From: Undibacterium sp. Jales W-56
Lineage (GTDB): Bacteria > Pseudomonadota > Gammaproteobacteria > Burkholderiales > Burkholderiaceae_D
DNA: 64,000 nt
Reading direction: 5' to 3'
Assembly: GCF_025548535.1 (NCBI RefSeq)
Contig: NZ_JAJLQW010000002.1
Location: forward strand, 1-64,000
Part shown: positions 33,597 to 43,448 of the stretch, piece by piece
Position numbering within the stretch: position 1 is the first letter of the stretch
Layout of the letters: each line of letters opens with the position of its first letter
Program-made: the position numbers and the translations under genes
The notes under the pieces: generated by a model
Told to the model about the DNA's origin: nothing
The model's database searches: none
The model's input: the letters and a program-made list of their open reading frames with translations, nothing else

Positions 33597-34517
33597 ATGA
33601 TCGTTCGCCCTCAACAAAACTGGTTTCGATTGCTATTCGTATGGAAGGGCTCGGTGCTGCAAACCATCGTTCCTCAACTCGTATTCATGTTCCTGGTTGG
33701 CTTGCTGGCCTTGCGCACGGACGGAAAAGTATTCGGGGAAAAGGTACCGCTCAATACGATACCGTTCACGCTGGTCGGAGTGGCGCTGACCATCTTCCTC
33801 GCATTCAGGAACAACGCAAGTTATGACCGCTATTGGGAATCCCGCAAAATGTGGGGAAACATCGTGGTGTCCTTGCGCTCCCTTGCGTCCCAGGTAATTT
33901 GCTACCTGCCGGCCGATGCGTCGGAATTCGACAGGCTACAGTTTATACGTCGCTTGATTGCGTTTGCGCATGCATTGAATCATCAGTTGAGGAAAACAGA
34001 TTCGTCGGGGCCCTTGTCCTCCTATCTGCCTCCCGAAGATGCCAAGTCCTTGAGCGGCAAGCACTTCCAGCCAGTGGCGATCCTGCACGGCATGCGCAGT
34101 ACCTTGGCCGAAATGCAAAAAGCGGGGCACATATCGGACACCCGCCTCTGGATGATGGACGCCCAGCTTAACGAGCTTGGTGCAATGGTGGCGGGGTGCG
34201 AACGCATAGCGTCGACACCCATACCGCTTGCTTACGGGGTCTTGCTACACCGCACCGTGTACGCGTATTGCGTGTTGCTACCGTTCGGCCTTGTGGACTC
34301 GATAGGGATAGCGACACCTTTTATATCGGTTTTCGTATCCTATACCTTAATTGCCCTTGAAGCGATTGCCAGCGATATCTCGGAACCGTTCGGGAAAGCG
34401 CCGAATAATCTGGCTCTCGACGCGATAACCCGAAATATCGAACGCTCTTTGCTGGAATTGTGCGAGCAAGCCATTCCTGAGGAAATGGTAGTCGATTCGG
34501 ACTATCAATTGACCTAA
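33597..34517 (+). CDS. Bestrophin-like membrane channel (UPF0187/YneE family)
   Basis: 306 residues. The family core AFRNNASYDRYWESRKMWG is at about residues 64-82, with four membrane segments and a long cytosolic domain (LDAITRNIERSLLEL near the end). Bacterial bestrophins form pentameric anion or cation channels. It stands alone, with weak ribosome-binding sequence and 184 bp before moaA. The physiological ion is unknown. Confidence 0.88.
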   Translation: MIVRPQQNWFRLLFVWKGSVLQTIVPQLVFMFLVGLLALRTDGKVFGEKVPLNTIPFTLVGVALTIFLAFRNNASYDRYWESRKMWGNIVVSLRSLASQVICYLPADASEFDRLQFIRRLIAFAHALNHQLRKTDSSGPLSSYLPPEDAKSLSGKHFQPVAILHGMRSTLAEMQKAGHISDTRLWMMDAQLNELGAMVAGCERIASTPIPLAYGVLLHRTVYAYCVLLPFGLVDSIGIATPFISVFVSYTLIALEAIASDISEPFGKAPNNLALDAITRNIERSLLELCEQAIPEEMVVDSDYQLT

Positions 34518-34701
34518 GCCTGGATGCAGCTCATTCACATCAAATGGGAGTGCAGTTTAACGTCATTTACCAGAACTGTACTCCCCTGCTGGGAGACACA
34601 CTGTATGCGCCCGGAGCCGGCATTGAAGTCTAAGCTAGGCGTAAATAGCTTTTCCCTTTCACGGCGTCACAAAATCGTATTCGGCGAATATTGGAGACAA
34701 C

Positions 34702-35817
34702 ATGCACACTGAACTCTTAGCCACGCACAACCGATATAAGGACGCGAGTTTGGCAAGCATCGCAACGGTCAATCATGTTTCAGGCGCCGACTGCCTGGAT
34801 CTCCTTCAGCGGCCTGTCAGGGATCTGCGTTTGTCGGTCATTGACCAATGCAATTTCCGCTGCACCTATTGCATGCCGAAGGAGATTTACACCAAGGATT
34901 ATTCCTTCCTGCATTCGGAGTCCAGGCTCTCTTTCGACCAGATGCTGACGCTGGCAAAAGCCTTTGTCCAGCTTGGGGTGGAAAAAATTCGGATAACCGG
35001 CGGCGAACCGTTGTTGAGAAAAGGCCTTGAAAAATTTATTGAGACCATAGCAAAGCTGACCACCCACACTGGAAAGAACGTGGAAATCGCATTGACCACG
35101 AATGGTGCCTTGCTCGCTGCAAAAGCACAATCACTGAGAGACGCCGGACTGCAACGGGTAACGGTAAGCCTCGACAGCCTGGATAACGATATTTTCATGA
35201 AAATGAATGACGTCGGATTTCCCGTGCAGAAGGTACTGGGCGGTATTGAGGCAGCGCAAGCCGTGGGGCTCCAGCCGATCAAAGTCAATACCGTGATCCA
35301 AAAAGGAATCAATGACAACCAGATTGTGCCTCTTGCCAGGTATTTCAGAAACACCGGCGTCATTGTCAGATTCATCGAATTCATGGATGTCGGCGGCGCA
35401 GAGTTCTGGAACAAGGAGAGCATGTTGAGTTCCGGCAGCGCCAGACGCCTGGTGGAGCAGGAGTTTCCGCTACTGCCCAGCATCGGAAAAGCGAATGACA
35501 CATCCCGCAACTTCAAGTATGCGGACGGTGCAGGTGAAATCGGTTTTATTTCAAGCATGACGGAGCCGTTTTGCAGTTCCTGCACCCGGGCCCGTGTTTC
35601 TGCCGATGGAAAATTGTTCATGTGCCTGTTTGCGACGAAATCGATTGACCTGCGGTCCCTGCTTCAATCGTCCGCTTCGCATGAACAAATAGCGAGCGTC
35701 ATACGAGGGCATTGGCAACTACGGGATGACCGGTATTCCGAACTGCATATTGAAAAACGGACGACGGGCAGCAAAAAGATATACCGCACAGTACGCATGT
35801 CGCTAGTTGGCGGATGA
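34702..35817 (+). CDS. moaA: MoaA, GTP 3',8-cyclase of molybdenum cofactor synthesis
   Basis: 371 residues, ribosome site GGAG before the ATG. The radical-SAM cluster Cys are C50, C54 and C57 in CNFRCTYC; the second cluster Cys lie near residues 291-308 (FCSSCTRARVSADGKLFMC). The protein ends in the Gly-Gly tail needed for activity. It converts GTP to the cyclic intermediate of MoCo. A moaD gene follows, and a molybdoenzyme lies 2.3 kb on, so it probably provides extra cofactor for that enzyme. A leader of about 30 residues before the radical-SAM domain is longer than usual. Confidence 0.95.
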   Translation: MHTELLATHNRYKDASLASIATVNHVSGADCLDLLQRPVRDLRLSVIDQCNFRCTYCMPKEIYTKDYSFLHSESRLSFDQMLTLAKAFVQLGVEKIRITGGEPLLRKGLEKFIETIAKLTTHTGKNVEIALTTNGALLAAKAQSLRDAGLQRVTVSLDSLDNDIFMKMNDVGFPVQKVLGGIEAAQAVGLQPIKVNTVIQKGINDNQIVPLARYFRNTGVIVRFIEFMDVGGAEFWNKESMLSSGSARRLVEQEFPLLPSIGKANDTSRNFKYADGAGEIGFISSMTEPFCSSCTRARVSADGKLFMCLFATKSIDLRSLLQSSASHEQIASVIRGHWQLRDDRYSELHIEKRTTGSKKIYRTVRMSLVGG

Positions 35818-35889
35818 CGACGAACCGGCGTCCGTGACGCTATCAGTAATCCAATCTTATTCGAGTTTTATGTCTGCTGAGGAGTCAGT

Positions 35890-36147
35890 ATGAAAATCCA
35901 TATCAAATATTTCGCCAGCATCCGCGAGACCGTCGGGCATACGGAGGAAACATTGGATCTGGATGAAGATGAGGTCACGGTCAATACGCTAAAGAAAAAA
36001 CTCGCTGCACTCAGTACAGACCACTTTCAGGCGCTATGCGGGGGAAGGCTTGTGCGGAGTTCTGTCGATTTTCTGATGCAGGATGGTGAATTTCGATTGA
36101 GGGACGGTTGTGAAGTCGCTTTTTTTCCGCCGGTGACCGGCGGCTAA
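35890..36147 (+). CDS. moaD: MoaD-like molybdopterin synthase small subunit
   Basis: 85 residues with GGAG before the ATG. The ubiquitin-like fold ends in PPVTGG, whose terminal Gly is thiocarboxylated to donate sulfur to the molybdopterin precursor. The sequence FFPPVTGG is the family hallmark. No moaE gene is adjacent, so the large subunit must be elsewhere. It belongs to the moaA-fdhD set. Confidence 0.92.
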   Translation: MKIHIKYFASIRETVGHTEETLDLDEDEVTVNTLKKKLAALSTDHFQALCGGRLVRSSVDFLMQDGEFRLRDGCEVAFFPPVTGG

Positions 36148-36268
36148 ACCTGCCAGCCGACGTCGAGATACGGTCTTTGGTAAAGAGCGTGATGGGAATT
36201 AGCAAAGCGCCCACCCTCTTCCCGATCAGAAACCTGAAGTCGTTTTCGCTTATTTCAAAGGTGAGCAT

Positions 36269-37174
36269 ATGTTATTCAGTGAAGATACGGCACGCACAGG
36301 ATACGTGGAGCTTCCTGTCATTCGTCATTATGGTAATGCGCAGACACCGGAGGCCGACGAGGTCGCAGAGGAATTCCCTGTCGCCCTTGTTTACAATGGA
36401 ATTTCCCATGCCGTGATGATGACTACGCCGCGGGATCTTGAAGAATTCGCAGTCGGGTTTTCCCTGACGGAAGGTATCGTTGCAAGCGCAGCAGACATCC
36501 ATGATCTCGATGTTGTCATGCACAGGACCAGCGCCGAAGTACGCTTGAGCATTGCGCAGCCGGAGTTCCTGAAGCTCAAAGGAAAACGCCGCGCCCTTGC
36601 GGGGAGAACCGGCTGCGGTGTATGCGGCATAGAAAGCATAGAACTCCTGGATCTGGTGCCGGAAAAGATCGTCCCGTCGCCCTCGTTGTTTCACGTCGGG
36701 GCTGCCGTCATCGAACGGGTAACGCAAGAACTTCCCAGTCATCAGGTGCTCATGAAATCCACAGGCGGCGTTCATGCTGCCGCGTGGTGTGACAAGGAAG
36801 GAACAATCCTTAAGGTATTCGAAGATGTCGGACGGCATAACGGGCTCGACAAACTGATCGGCTACCTCGCCATGCAGGATATCGACATGCGGCAGGGCTT
36901 TGTTTTTCTGTCCAGCAGGGCCAGTTATGAGCTGGTCCGAAAAGCGGCACGGATGAATATCCCGATGCTCGCCACCATTTCCGCGCCGACTTCCCTCGCG
37001 ATCGAGATTGCTCAACAGGCAGGCATGAGGCTGATGAGCTTCTGCAGGAGAGACACCTTCGTCCAATATACAAGCCAAGCAGAGCCGGGCTCTCCCGGTG
37101 TTGCCTGCTCCCATCGTGGTAAGGACAGCTGTGCCCTCCCGAATGTTGAGGCTGTTCGTACTGGCGGCCAATAA
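36269..37174 (+). CDS. fdhD: FdhD, sulfur carrier for formate dehydrogenase cofactor
   Basis: 301 residues, start supported by AAGGTGAG. The FdhD signature GRTGCGVCGIE carries the two Cys that pass sulfur from IscS to the bis-MGD cofactor of formate dehydrogenase. Further motifs TGGVHAAAW and EDVGRHNGLDKLIG are present. It is 121 bp after moaD. Its presence indicates that the molybdoenzyme downstream (38,113) needs a sulfurated bis-MGD cofactor. Confidence 0.95.
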   Translation: MLFSEDTARTGYVELPVIRHYGNAQTPEADEVAEEFPVALVYNGISHAVMMTTPRDLEEFAVGFSLTEGIVASAADIHDLDVVMHRTSAEVRLSIAQPEFLKLKGKRRALAGRTGCGVCGIESIELLDLVPEKIVPSPSLFHVGAAVIERVTQELPSHQVLMKSTGGVHAAAWCDKEGTILKVFEDVGRHNGLDKLIGYLAMQDIDMRQGFVFLSSRASYELVRKAARMNIPMLATISAPTSLAIEIAQQAGMRLMSFCRRDTFVQYTSQAEPGSPGVACSHRGKDSCALPNVEAVRTGGQ

Positions 37175-37313
37175 TGAAATGAACTCCCGAGAGGAAAATG
37201 CCATGAAAACAGAAAATATATCTCCCTTACTTGCGTAATCATTTCGCCACTCAGTTTCTTGCGGATTATTAAAGGAAGGACCGTTTACCAGGTCGAAACC
37301 GGCTTCGCCAGGC

Positions 37314-37628
37314 TCACTTCCCGGCACGAGTGCCGTCGGCTAAAGCGACAGAAAACGAAGCAGCGCAAAGATCGCGTCCGGTAGAAGTCAGCGCCACGTT
37401 GCCGGTGCCGTCTTCCTGCGTTGTCACCGCGACTAAGCCAGCGCTGGTCAATGCGTTCAGGTAGCGTAGCAATGTGCTCATCAGCAAGCCTGAGCGTTTA
37501 CTGAGCTTGGCCAGGGACCACGGTTTGTCCGGCGCAGTAGACGCCGCCTCCCACAATAAAGTCAGCACTGTTGCCAGGATCTGGTCTACCTGGGATTGTT
37601 GCCCCGATTGATCTTCGTGCAATTTCAT
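37314..37628 (-). CDS. Small winged-helix DNA-binding protein
   Basis: 104 residues. A winged-helix unit (about 36-85: SLAKLSKRSGLLMSTLLRYL then ALTSAGLVAVTTQEDGTGNV) is recognisable, of the MarR/IclR-like class. It is transcribed away from the molybdoenzyme operon, whose start is 484 bp off, and may regulate it. In many proteobacteria a small HTH protein is encoded beside fdhD/FdhF-type genes. The ligand is unknown. Confidence 0.7.
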   Translation of the reverse strand: MKLHEDQSGQQSQVDQILATVLTLLWEAASTAPDKPWSLAKLSKRSGLLMSTLLRYLNALTSAGLVAVTTQEDGTGNVALTSTGRDLCAASFSVALADGTRAGK

Positions 37629-38112
37629 GATTTCTCCAAATGCCGGGCATGCCGCACACCGAGCCGGCGTGTGCTTCTTTCCAATTGGGCTGTTGCTTTA
37701 GTCGGACGTGATCCGCTCTCCCCTGTGGCGCAATATGGAATGTTCTAGAAAGCCGGCGTGTTGAATAGTCGCGTCGCAAAGCATATGGTGCCTCCTCGGA
37801 TCAGTTTTCGGTTGAATCGATAGTAACAAGCTGACAGGGGCGCAAGAGATACAGTCCAGCACGCAGTACAGGGTTACAGATACATCTTCGGCTGCTACGG
37901 AGCCCTTCAATCCATCTTCGACACTCTGGACATATTTGCAACATGTTCGCCTTTGAGTTTTATTGGAAGCAAGGAAAAGATTGTGACATCAAGCGAAGTG
38001 ACAGCCGGCGCACTGTGCTCCTTTTTTATCGCCGGGATTGTGTGTCTTGCTCTTGCTTTCGGGCGCTTATCATTTGTCTCACGAATTCACCACCTGAACA
38101 GGAGCGAAGATC
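37629..38112. promoter_or_regulatory. Divergent promoter region of the winged-helix gene and the molybdoenzyme operon
   Basis: 484 bp without a convincing gene. It should hold the promoters of both directions and any operator of the winged-helix protein. A ribosome site CAGGAGCG precedes 38,113. I see no clear sigma-54 or FNR-type site by eye. Confidence 0.5.
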
Positions 38113-40425
38113 ATGAGTAAAGCCAAATCCGAAGGGCGCATAGAACCGTACCACCATGCAGCGGCGGGTTGGGGGGCGTTGAAATACGTCGCGATTAATT
38201 TGTTCAAAGAGAAAGTCAGCGCAGGCAACTACCGCATCTTATTCGAGCAAAACCAGCCTGACGGTTTCGACTGCCCCGGTTGCGCGTGGCCTGACCGCGT
38301 ACATTCATCGACCTTCGAGTTCTGCGAGAACGGGGTCAAGGCCGTAGCAGCCGAATCCACCAGTAAACGCGCCCGTCCTGATTTATTCGACAAGTATACC
38401 GTGGCCGAATTGATGACGCAGTCCGACTATGAGCTTGAGCAGCACGGCCGCCTGACCGACCCGCTGGTATACGACGCAAAAACCGATAAATATCGCCCCA
38501 TTACATGGGACGGCGCCTTTGAGCTGATCGCGCGGCACCTGAATGCACTCGATAGCCCCAACGAAGCGACGTTCTATACTTCCGGCCGCGCCAGCAATGA
38601 AGCGGCCTTCATGTACCAGTTGTTTGTGCGCGCCTTCGGCACCAACAATTTCCCTGACTGTTCGAATTTGTGCCACGAGGCGACCAGCCGCGGATTGCCG
38701 CACACCGTCGGTATCGGCAAGGGCACCGTGACGCTGGACGACTTTGAGCACGCCGATACTTTGCTGATTTTTGGCCAGAATCCGGCCACGAACCATCCTC
38801 GCATGCTGGGCGAACTGCGTGAGGCGGCAAAACGGGGCGCTACCATCGTCTCCATCAACCCGTTGCGCGAGCGCGGCCTGGAACGCTTCACCAGCCCGCA
38901 GCATCCGATTGAAATGCTGACCGGCTCCAGCACCAAAATCAGCTCGATGTTTGTTTGCCCGACATTGAGTGGCGACTTTGCGCTGTTGAAAGCCATGGCG
39001 AAAAGAGTAGTAGAACTGGATGACCTGGCGCTGGCGGGCAACAGCGAGCGTGTGCTCGATATCGACTTCATCAACGAGCATACTTCAGGATTTTCCGCCT
39101 TTGCGGAAGATCTGCGCAATGAAAGCTGGGACTTGTTGATAGCAGAGTCAGGTGTTCCGCGCGAACAGATCGAAGCGCTTACCAAGGTCTACGTCAACGG
39201 CAAAGCCGTCATTGCCACCTGGGGCATGGGCCTGACCCAACACAAGAATTCGGTGCCGACGATTCAAATGCTGTCGAATTTGATGATGATGCGCGGGAAC
39301 ATAGGTCGGCGCGGCGCCGGTTTGTGCCCCGTGCGCGGCCATTCCAATGTACAGGGCGATCGGACCATGGGCATTGAAGAACAGCCGACCGAAGCCTTCC
39401 TCGACCGCATGAAACAGGTGTTCGGCTTTGAACCTCCGCGCCATCACGGCTACGATGCAGTAGCGACGATAGAAGCCATGCTGGACAAGCGCGTGAAGGT
39501 ATTTGTCGGCCTGGGAGGCAACTTCTCAATGGCTACGCCGGACACTCCGCGCACCTGGGATGCACTGCGCTCCTGTAACCTGACGGTCAACATTTCCACC
39601 AAATTGAACCGGAGCCACCTGGTGCACGGCCGTGACGCGCTGATCCTGCCGACATTGGGCCGTACCGAAATCGACGCGCAGGACGGCGTGGCGCAAGGCG
39701 TCACCGTGGAAGATTCCATGAGCATGGTGCACATCTCCTACGGCATGAACCAGCCTGCCTCGCCCAACCTGATGTCGGAGACCGCTATCGTTGCGAACAT
39801 GGCGCACTGGACGCTCGGAAGCAAGTACATCGATTGGCTGGGCTATGCGCGCGATTATTCCAAGATCCGCGACGCCATCGAAATGGTATTCGACGATTTC
39901 TACGACTTCAATGCGCGGGTCGCCAAGCCCGGCGGATTCCACCTCGAGATTGCATCGCGCGAGCGGGTCTGGAAAACCGAATCCGGCAAGGCGCAGTTCC
40001 TGATCAATGGGGTGGAACTCGATACGCCTATCCATCGCGCCCGTGAAAAATACGGCGAACGTTTGATGGTGCTGATGACCACCCGGTCCCATGACCAGTA
40101 CAACACCACGATCTATGCAATGGACGACCGCTACCGCGGCGTATTTGGGCAGCGCCGCGTGGTATTCATCAACAAGGAAGATCTGGCGATGCTCGGTTTC
40201 GCGGCCGGCGAATGGGTTGACCTGGTCAGCGTCTGGGATGATGGCGTGGAGCGCCGCGCAGACCGCTTCCTGCTGGTTGAGTATGACATTCCGCGCGGCT
40301 GCCTGGGCGCCTATTATCCGGAAACCAATCCGCTGGTGCCGCTGGACAGCGTCGGGCACGGATCGCGCACGCCGACCTTCAAGTCGGTCCCGGTATTGCT
40401 GCAAAAATCTGTCGTTACCAATTAA
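38113..40425 (+). CDS. FdhF/YdeP-family molybdopterin oxidoreductase, probable formate dehydrogenase
   Basis: 770 residues. A reduced Fe-S binding motif FDCPGCAWPD lies near residue 52-60, then the molybdopterin oxidoreductase domain (about 105-480) and the MGD-binding C-terminal domain (about 640-760). No Tat signal is present, so it is cytoplasmic, and no in-frame selenocysteine codon is seen. YdeP-type proteins resemble formate dehydrogenase H but lack most Fe-S clusters. Placed behind moaA, moaD and fdhD and 12 bp ahead of cioA-like genes. Formate as substrate is inference from fdhD and family. Confidence 0.85.
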   Translation: MSKAKSEGRIEPYHHAAAGWGALKYVAINLFKEKVSAGNYRILFEQNQPDGFDCPGCAWPDRVHSSTFEFCENGVKAVAAESTSKRARPDLFDKYTVAELMTQSDYELEQHGRLTDPLVYDAKTDKYRPITWDGAFELIARHLNALDSPNEATFYTSGRASNEAAFMYQLFVRAFGTNNFPDCSNLCHEATSRGLPHTVGIGKGTVTLDDFEHADTLLIFGQNPATNHPRMLGELREAAKRGATIVSINPLRERGLERFTSPQHPIEMLTGSSTKISSMFVCPTLSGDFALLKAMAKRVVELDDLALAGNSERVLDIDFINEHTSGFSAFAEDLRNESWDLLIAESGVPREQIEALTKVYVNGKAVIATWGMGLTQHKNSVPTIQMLSNLMMMRGNIGRRGAGLCPVRGHSNVQGDRTMGIEEQPTEAFLDRMKQVFGFEPPRHHGYDAVATIEAMLDKRVKVFVGLGGNFSMATPDTPRTWDALRSCNLTVNISTKLNRSHLVHGRDALILPTLGRTEIDAQDGVAQGVTVEDSMSMVHISYGMNQPASPNLMSETAIVANMAHWTLGSKYIDWLGYARDYSKIRDAIEMVFDDFYDFNARVAKPGGFHLEIASRERVWKTESGKAQFLINGVELDTPIHRAREKYGERLMVLMTTRSHDQYNTTIYAMDDRYRGVFGQRRVVFINKEDLAMLGFAAGEWVDLVSVWDDGVERRADRFLLVEYDIPRGCLGAYYPETNPLVPLDSVGHGSRTPTFKSVPVLLQKSVVTN

Positions 40426-40437
40426 AGGGAGAACAAC

Positions 40438-41838
40438 ATGTCCGGTTTCGATGTCCTCGACCTGTCGCGCGCCCAGTTCGCGATGACAGCTATCTTTCAT
40501 ATTCTATGGCCCATCCTGACGATCAGCATGTCGCTGTTCCTACTGATCGTTGAGGGGCTCTGGGTACGCACCAGCGATCCCATGTACTACCGCCAGGCGC
40601 GTTACTGGGGAAAATTACTGGTGCTCAATTTTGCGGTCGGCGTGGTCAGCGGAATTCCGATGGAGTTCCAGTTCGGCACCAACTGGGCGCCTTTTTCGCA
40701 CAGCGCCGGTCAGTTCATCGGCAATATCCTGGGGTTTGAGGGCGCGATGGCCTTCATGCTAGAGGCAGGCTTCATCGGCGTGATGATGTTCGGCTGGGGG
40801 CGCGTATCGAAAGGTACTCATCTGTTCGCAACCGGCATGGTGGCGCTGGGCTCGACCATTTCCTCGTTCTGGATCATGGTGGCCAACTCGTGGATGCAGA
40901 CCCCCGCCGGGGTTGCCGTGGTGGATGGCAAGATCGTCGTCACGGACTATTTCGCTGCCATCTTCAATCCGGACATGGTTTGGGCGGTCGGGCATATGTG
41001 GGTAGCCGCGGTAGAAACCGGCTTGTTTGTGATCGCCGGTATCTCGGCCTATCATTTGCTCAAGCGTCGCAATACCGAATTTTTCATGCGCTCATTCAAG
41101 CTGGCGCTGCTCACGCTGGTTTTTGTCGCGCCCCTGCAGGTCTGGCTGGGCGATTCCAGCGGCGTCGATGTATTTGAGACCCAGCCCGCGAAAGGCGCTG
41201 CAATCGAAGGACACTGGCACACCAATGCACCTGGCAAAGGTGCGGCCTGGTCTCTGCTCGCATGGCCGAATCAGGACAAGCAGGAAAACGACTGGTCGAT
41301 TGAAGTGCCAGGCATGCTTAGCGTGATCGCCACGCACAGCGCCACCGGCAAAATCACCGGTCTGGCCGACATCCCTCGCGCCGATCAGCCGCCGATGGTG
41401 CCGCTGCTGTATTACGCTTTCCGCGTGATGGCCGGGATAGGCATGTGGTTCGTGCTGCTGTCGTTCTGGACCGCCTATGCATGGCGCAAGACCGGCGCAC
41501 GGCTGGACGGCTTTCTGGCGAATCGCAAATTGCTGCTGGCCTGGGTGCTGACTATACCGCTGCCGTATATCGCAGTCGAAGCCGGATGGATCGTGCGTGA
41601 AGTGGGACGTCAGCCCTGGATCGTGTACGGTTTGCTGCGCACCAAGGATGCCGTTTCAAACATACCGGCGCATGCCGTGGCCGGCAGTATGGCAATGTTC
41701 GCCTTGTTTTATGTCGCACTGTTCATCTCATTTTTCATCTTTGCCCGCAAATGGCTGAAGCAGGGTCCGGATCTGAGCATCATGCCGCCGGCGCAATCGC
41801 CGTACCTGAGCATGCCTGTACCGCAAGCAAGTCACTGA
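40438..41838 (+). CDS. cioA: Cytochrome bd-type quinol oxidase subunit I, cyanide-insensitive type
   Basis: 466 residues with nine or so membrane helices. The heme ligand His lies in RAQFAMTAIFHILWP near the N-terminus, a second region in WAVGHMWVAAVE, and the conserved GRQPWIVYGLLRT is intact. The Q-loop is short, as in CioA rather than E. coli CydA. It oxidises quinol and reduces O2 to water. It is 12 bp behind the molybdoenzyme gene, which implies joint expression and perhaps electron coupling. Confidence 0.93.
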   Translation: MSGFDVLDLSRAQFAMTAIFHILWPILTISMSLFLLIVEGLWVRTSDPMYYRQARYWGKLLVLNFAVGVVSGIPMEFQFGTNWAPFSHSAGQFIGNILGFEGAMAFMLEAGFIGVMMFGWGRVSKGTHLFATGMVALGSTISSFWIMVANSWMQTPAGVAVVDGKIVVTDYFAAIFNPDMVWAVGHMWVAAVETGLFVIAGISAYHLLKRRNTEFFMRSFKLALLTLVFVAPLQVWLGDSSGVDVFETQPAKGAAIEGHWHTNAPGKGAAWSLLAWPNQDKQENDWSIEVPGMLSVIATHSATGKITGLADIPRADQPPMVPLLYYAFRVMAGIGMWFVLLSFWTAYAWRKTGARLDGFLANRKLLLAWVLTIPLPYIAVEAGWIVREVGRQPWIVYGLLRTKDAVSNIPAHAVAGSMAMFALFYVALFISFFIFARKWLKQGPDLSIMPPAQSPYLSMPVPQASH

Positions 41839-41890
41839 GCAATGAGCCAATAAACATACTAACAAGCCACACACTGAGAAAGATATCATC

Positions 41891-42871
41891 ATGAACGCTT
41901 CACCACACGACATGCTCACAACCGCCTGGTTCTGCCTGACAGGCCTGATGCTGGTGTTTTACGTCGTCACTGACGGCTTCGACCTGGGTGTCGGCATCCT
42001 CAGCCTGATCACCCGCAAGGAATCGGATCGCGACCAGATGTTCCAATCCATCAGCCACGTATGGGACGCTAACGAAACCTGGCTGGTCGTGGTCGGCGGC
42101 GCGCTGTTCGGTGCCTTCCCTGCGGCCTATGCCATGCTGCTGCAGGATCTGTACATTCCCATCATGCTGCTGATCGCCAGCCTGATCCTGCGCGGTGCCT
42201 CGATTGAGTTTCGCCATGCCGCCGGCAACAAGCGCATCTGGGATATCATCTTCGGCCTCGGCAGCCTGCTGGCCGCGCTGGCACAAGGCATCGTGCTAGG
42301 CAAGATCATTACCGGCCTGGCGCCGGGCATGCTGCCCGCAGTCTTCACCGCCGTCACGGCGCTGGGCGTTGTCTCCGGCTATGCCTTGCTGGGCGCCACC
42401 TACCTGGTCAAGAAAACCACCGGCCAGCTGGAACAGGCCGCGCGCCGTTACTCGGTTGCCAGCGTGCTCACGACGGTCGCCTCGGCTATCGTGCTGTCGG
42501 CCGGCACCATGATATTCAGTTCGATAGGGCATGACCGCTGGGCGCAGCCGGGCGTGTTCAATATCCTGCTGTCCTTGGCAGCCGTCGCCGCCCTTGCCTT
42601 CCTTTACGTGCTATATGCCATCCGCGTGAACAGCGTGCGCGGTCCGTTTCGCGCCACCATCCTGCTGTTCCTGTCATCGTTTGCCGGCCTGGCCGTCAGC
42701 TTGTTCCCCGATTTCGTGCCGGGCAAGCTGAGTATCGCAGAGGCGGCGTCCGACAGTTCCACATTGATCTTCATGCTGCTAGGCATAGGCACCATCTTGC
42801 CGGTGATGATCGGATACAACTTACATCAATATTACGTCTTTCGCGGCAAAGTCGCGGTTGTTCCGCACTAG
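41891..42871 (+). CDS. cioB: Cytochrome bd-type quinol oxidase subunit II
   Basis: 326 residues, eight membrane helices. The N-terminus GLMLVFYVVTDGFDLGVGIL carries the family signature and VWDANETWLVVVGGALFGAFP follows. It pairs with cioA to form the terminal oxidase. No cydX or cydDC gene is adjacent. It ends the operon; a 577-bp non-coding stretch with a repeat element follows. Confidence 0.93.
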   Translation: MNASPHDMLTTAWFCLTGLMLVFYVVTDGFDLGVGILSLITRKESDRDQMFQSISHVWDANETWLVVVGGALFGAFPAAYAMLLQDLYIPIMLLIASLILRGASIEFRHAAGNKRIWDIIFGLGSLLAALAQGIVLGKIITGLAPGMLPAVFTAVTALGVVSGYALLGATYLVKKTTGQLEQAARRYSVASVLTTVASAIVLSAGTMIFSSIGHDRWAQPGVFNILLSLAAVAALAFLYVLYAIRVNSVRGPFRATILLFLSSFAGLAVSLFPDFVPGKLSIAEAASDSSTLIFMLLGIGTILPVMIGYNLHQYYVFRGKVAVVPH

Positions 42872-43448
42872 GCGCCGAGAAAATCCGGAACTCGTTTTGG
42901 ACAAGCGACTTGCGCTGATATCCAGTTTTGAGCATATCGATGATAACCAGGGCGCAATAAGATCCATAATCATAATAAACAAAAACACAACACTTGCAAA
43001 TAATAGGACTCACGCAAAACGACCAACTGCTTACCACAATTCAAATTAAAACCGCATGCTGGATGCGGCTTTCAGACACATTTCGTGCCAACAGGCGCAC
43101 CCGGCTTGCGGGTTCATTCGAATATCAAAACACCATGAAGCCAATTCTCTTTCTTGTCTTTTCTTGTACCTCTGTATTTCTGTGTCTCTATGGTGCGAGG
43201 TTTTGGTTTTTGCGTAAGTCCTAGATAAAAGACTTACGACTCCCATGGTCGGGCAGTTTTGTTTCCCTGGACGAACATCATGAAGTTTTACGCATAAGAA
43301 CTATTGTTAAAAAAATATTTTGTTCTATATTTAAGTTACTTAAGTGCAGTCTGTTTCTATGAATAAATTTATTTATTCATGTTTTTGGATTCGTTAGCGT
43401 GAATATGCAGACAAAAATATGATTCTCAATTAGCAATCATCTTGGGGC
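42872..43448. other. Intergenic stretch containing repeat element copy 1
   Basis: 577 bp without a gene. It contains the 220-bp inverted-repeat-bounded element at 43,004-43,223 and, from 43,290 on, strongly AT-rich sequence that should carry the promoter of the signalling operon. Confidence 0.7.
43004..43223. repeat. MITE-like repeat, copy 1
   Basis: Bounded by TAGGACTCACGCAAAAC and the reverse complement of TAGGACTTACGCAAAAAC. The interior is similar over most of its length to 54,476-54,672 (both contain the CATGCGGCTTTCAG-like block and GGTTTTGG near the end), in the same orientation. No coding capacity. Ends of this type belong to IS elements seen in related bacteria, so it could be a non-autonomous derivative. 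Confidence 0.75.

Noticed and set aside
39526..40500. 324-codon frame opposite the molybdoenzyme gene
   Set aside because: Low-quality antisense translation with no domain features; the sense gene has clear family motifs.
43054..43224. Possible small gene inside repeat copy 1
   Set aside because: The frame is contained in the repeat, has no ribosome site, and is not preserved in copy 2.
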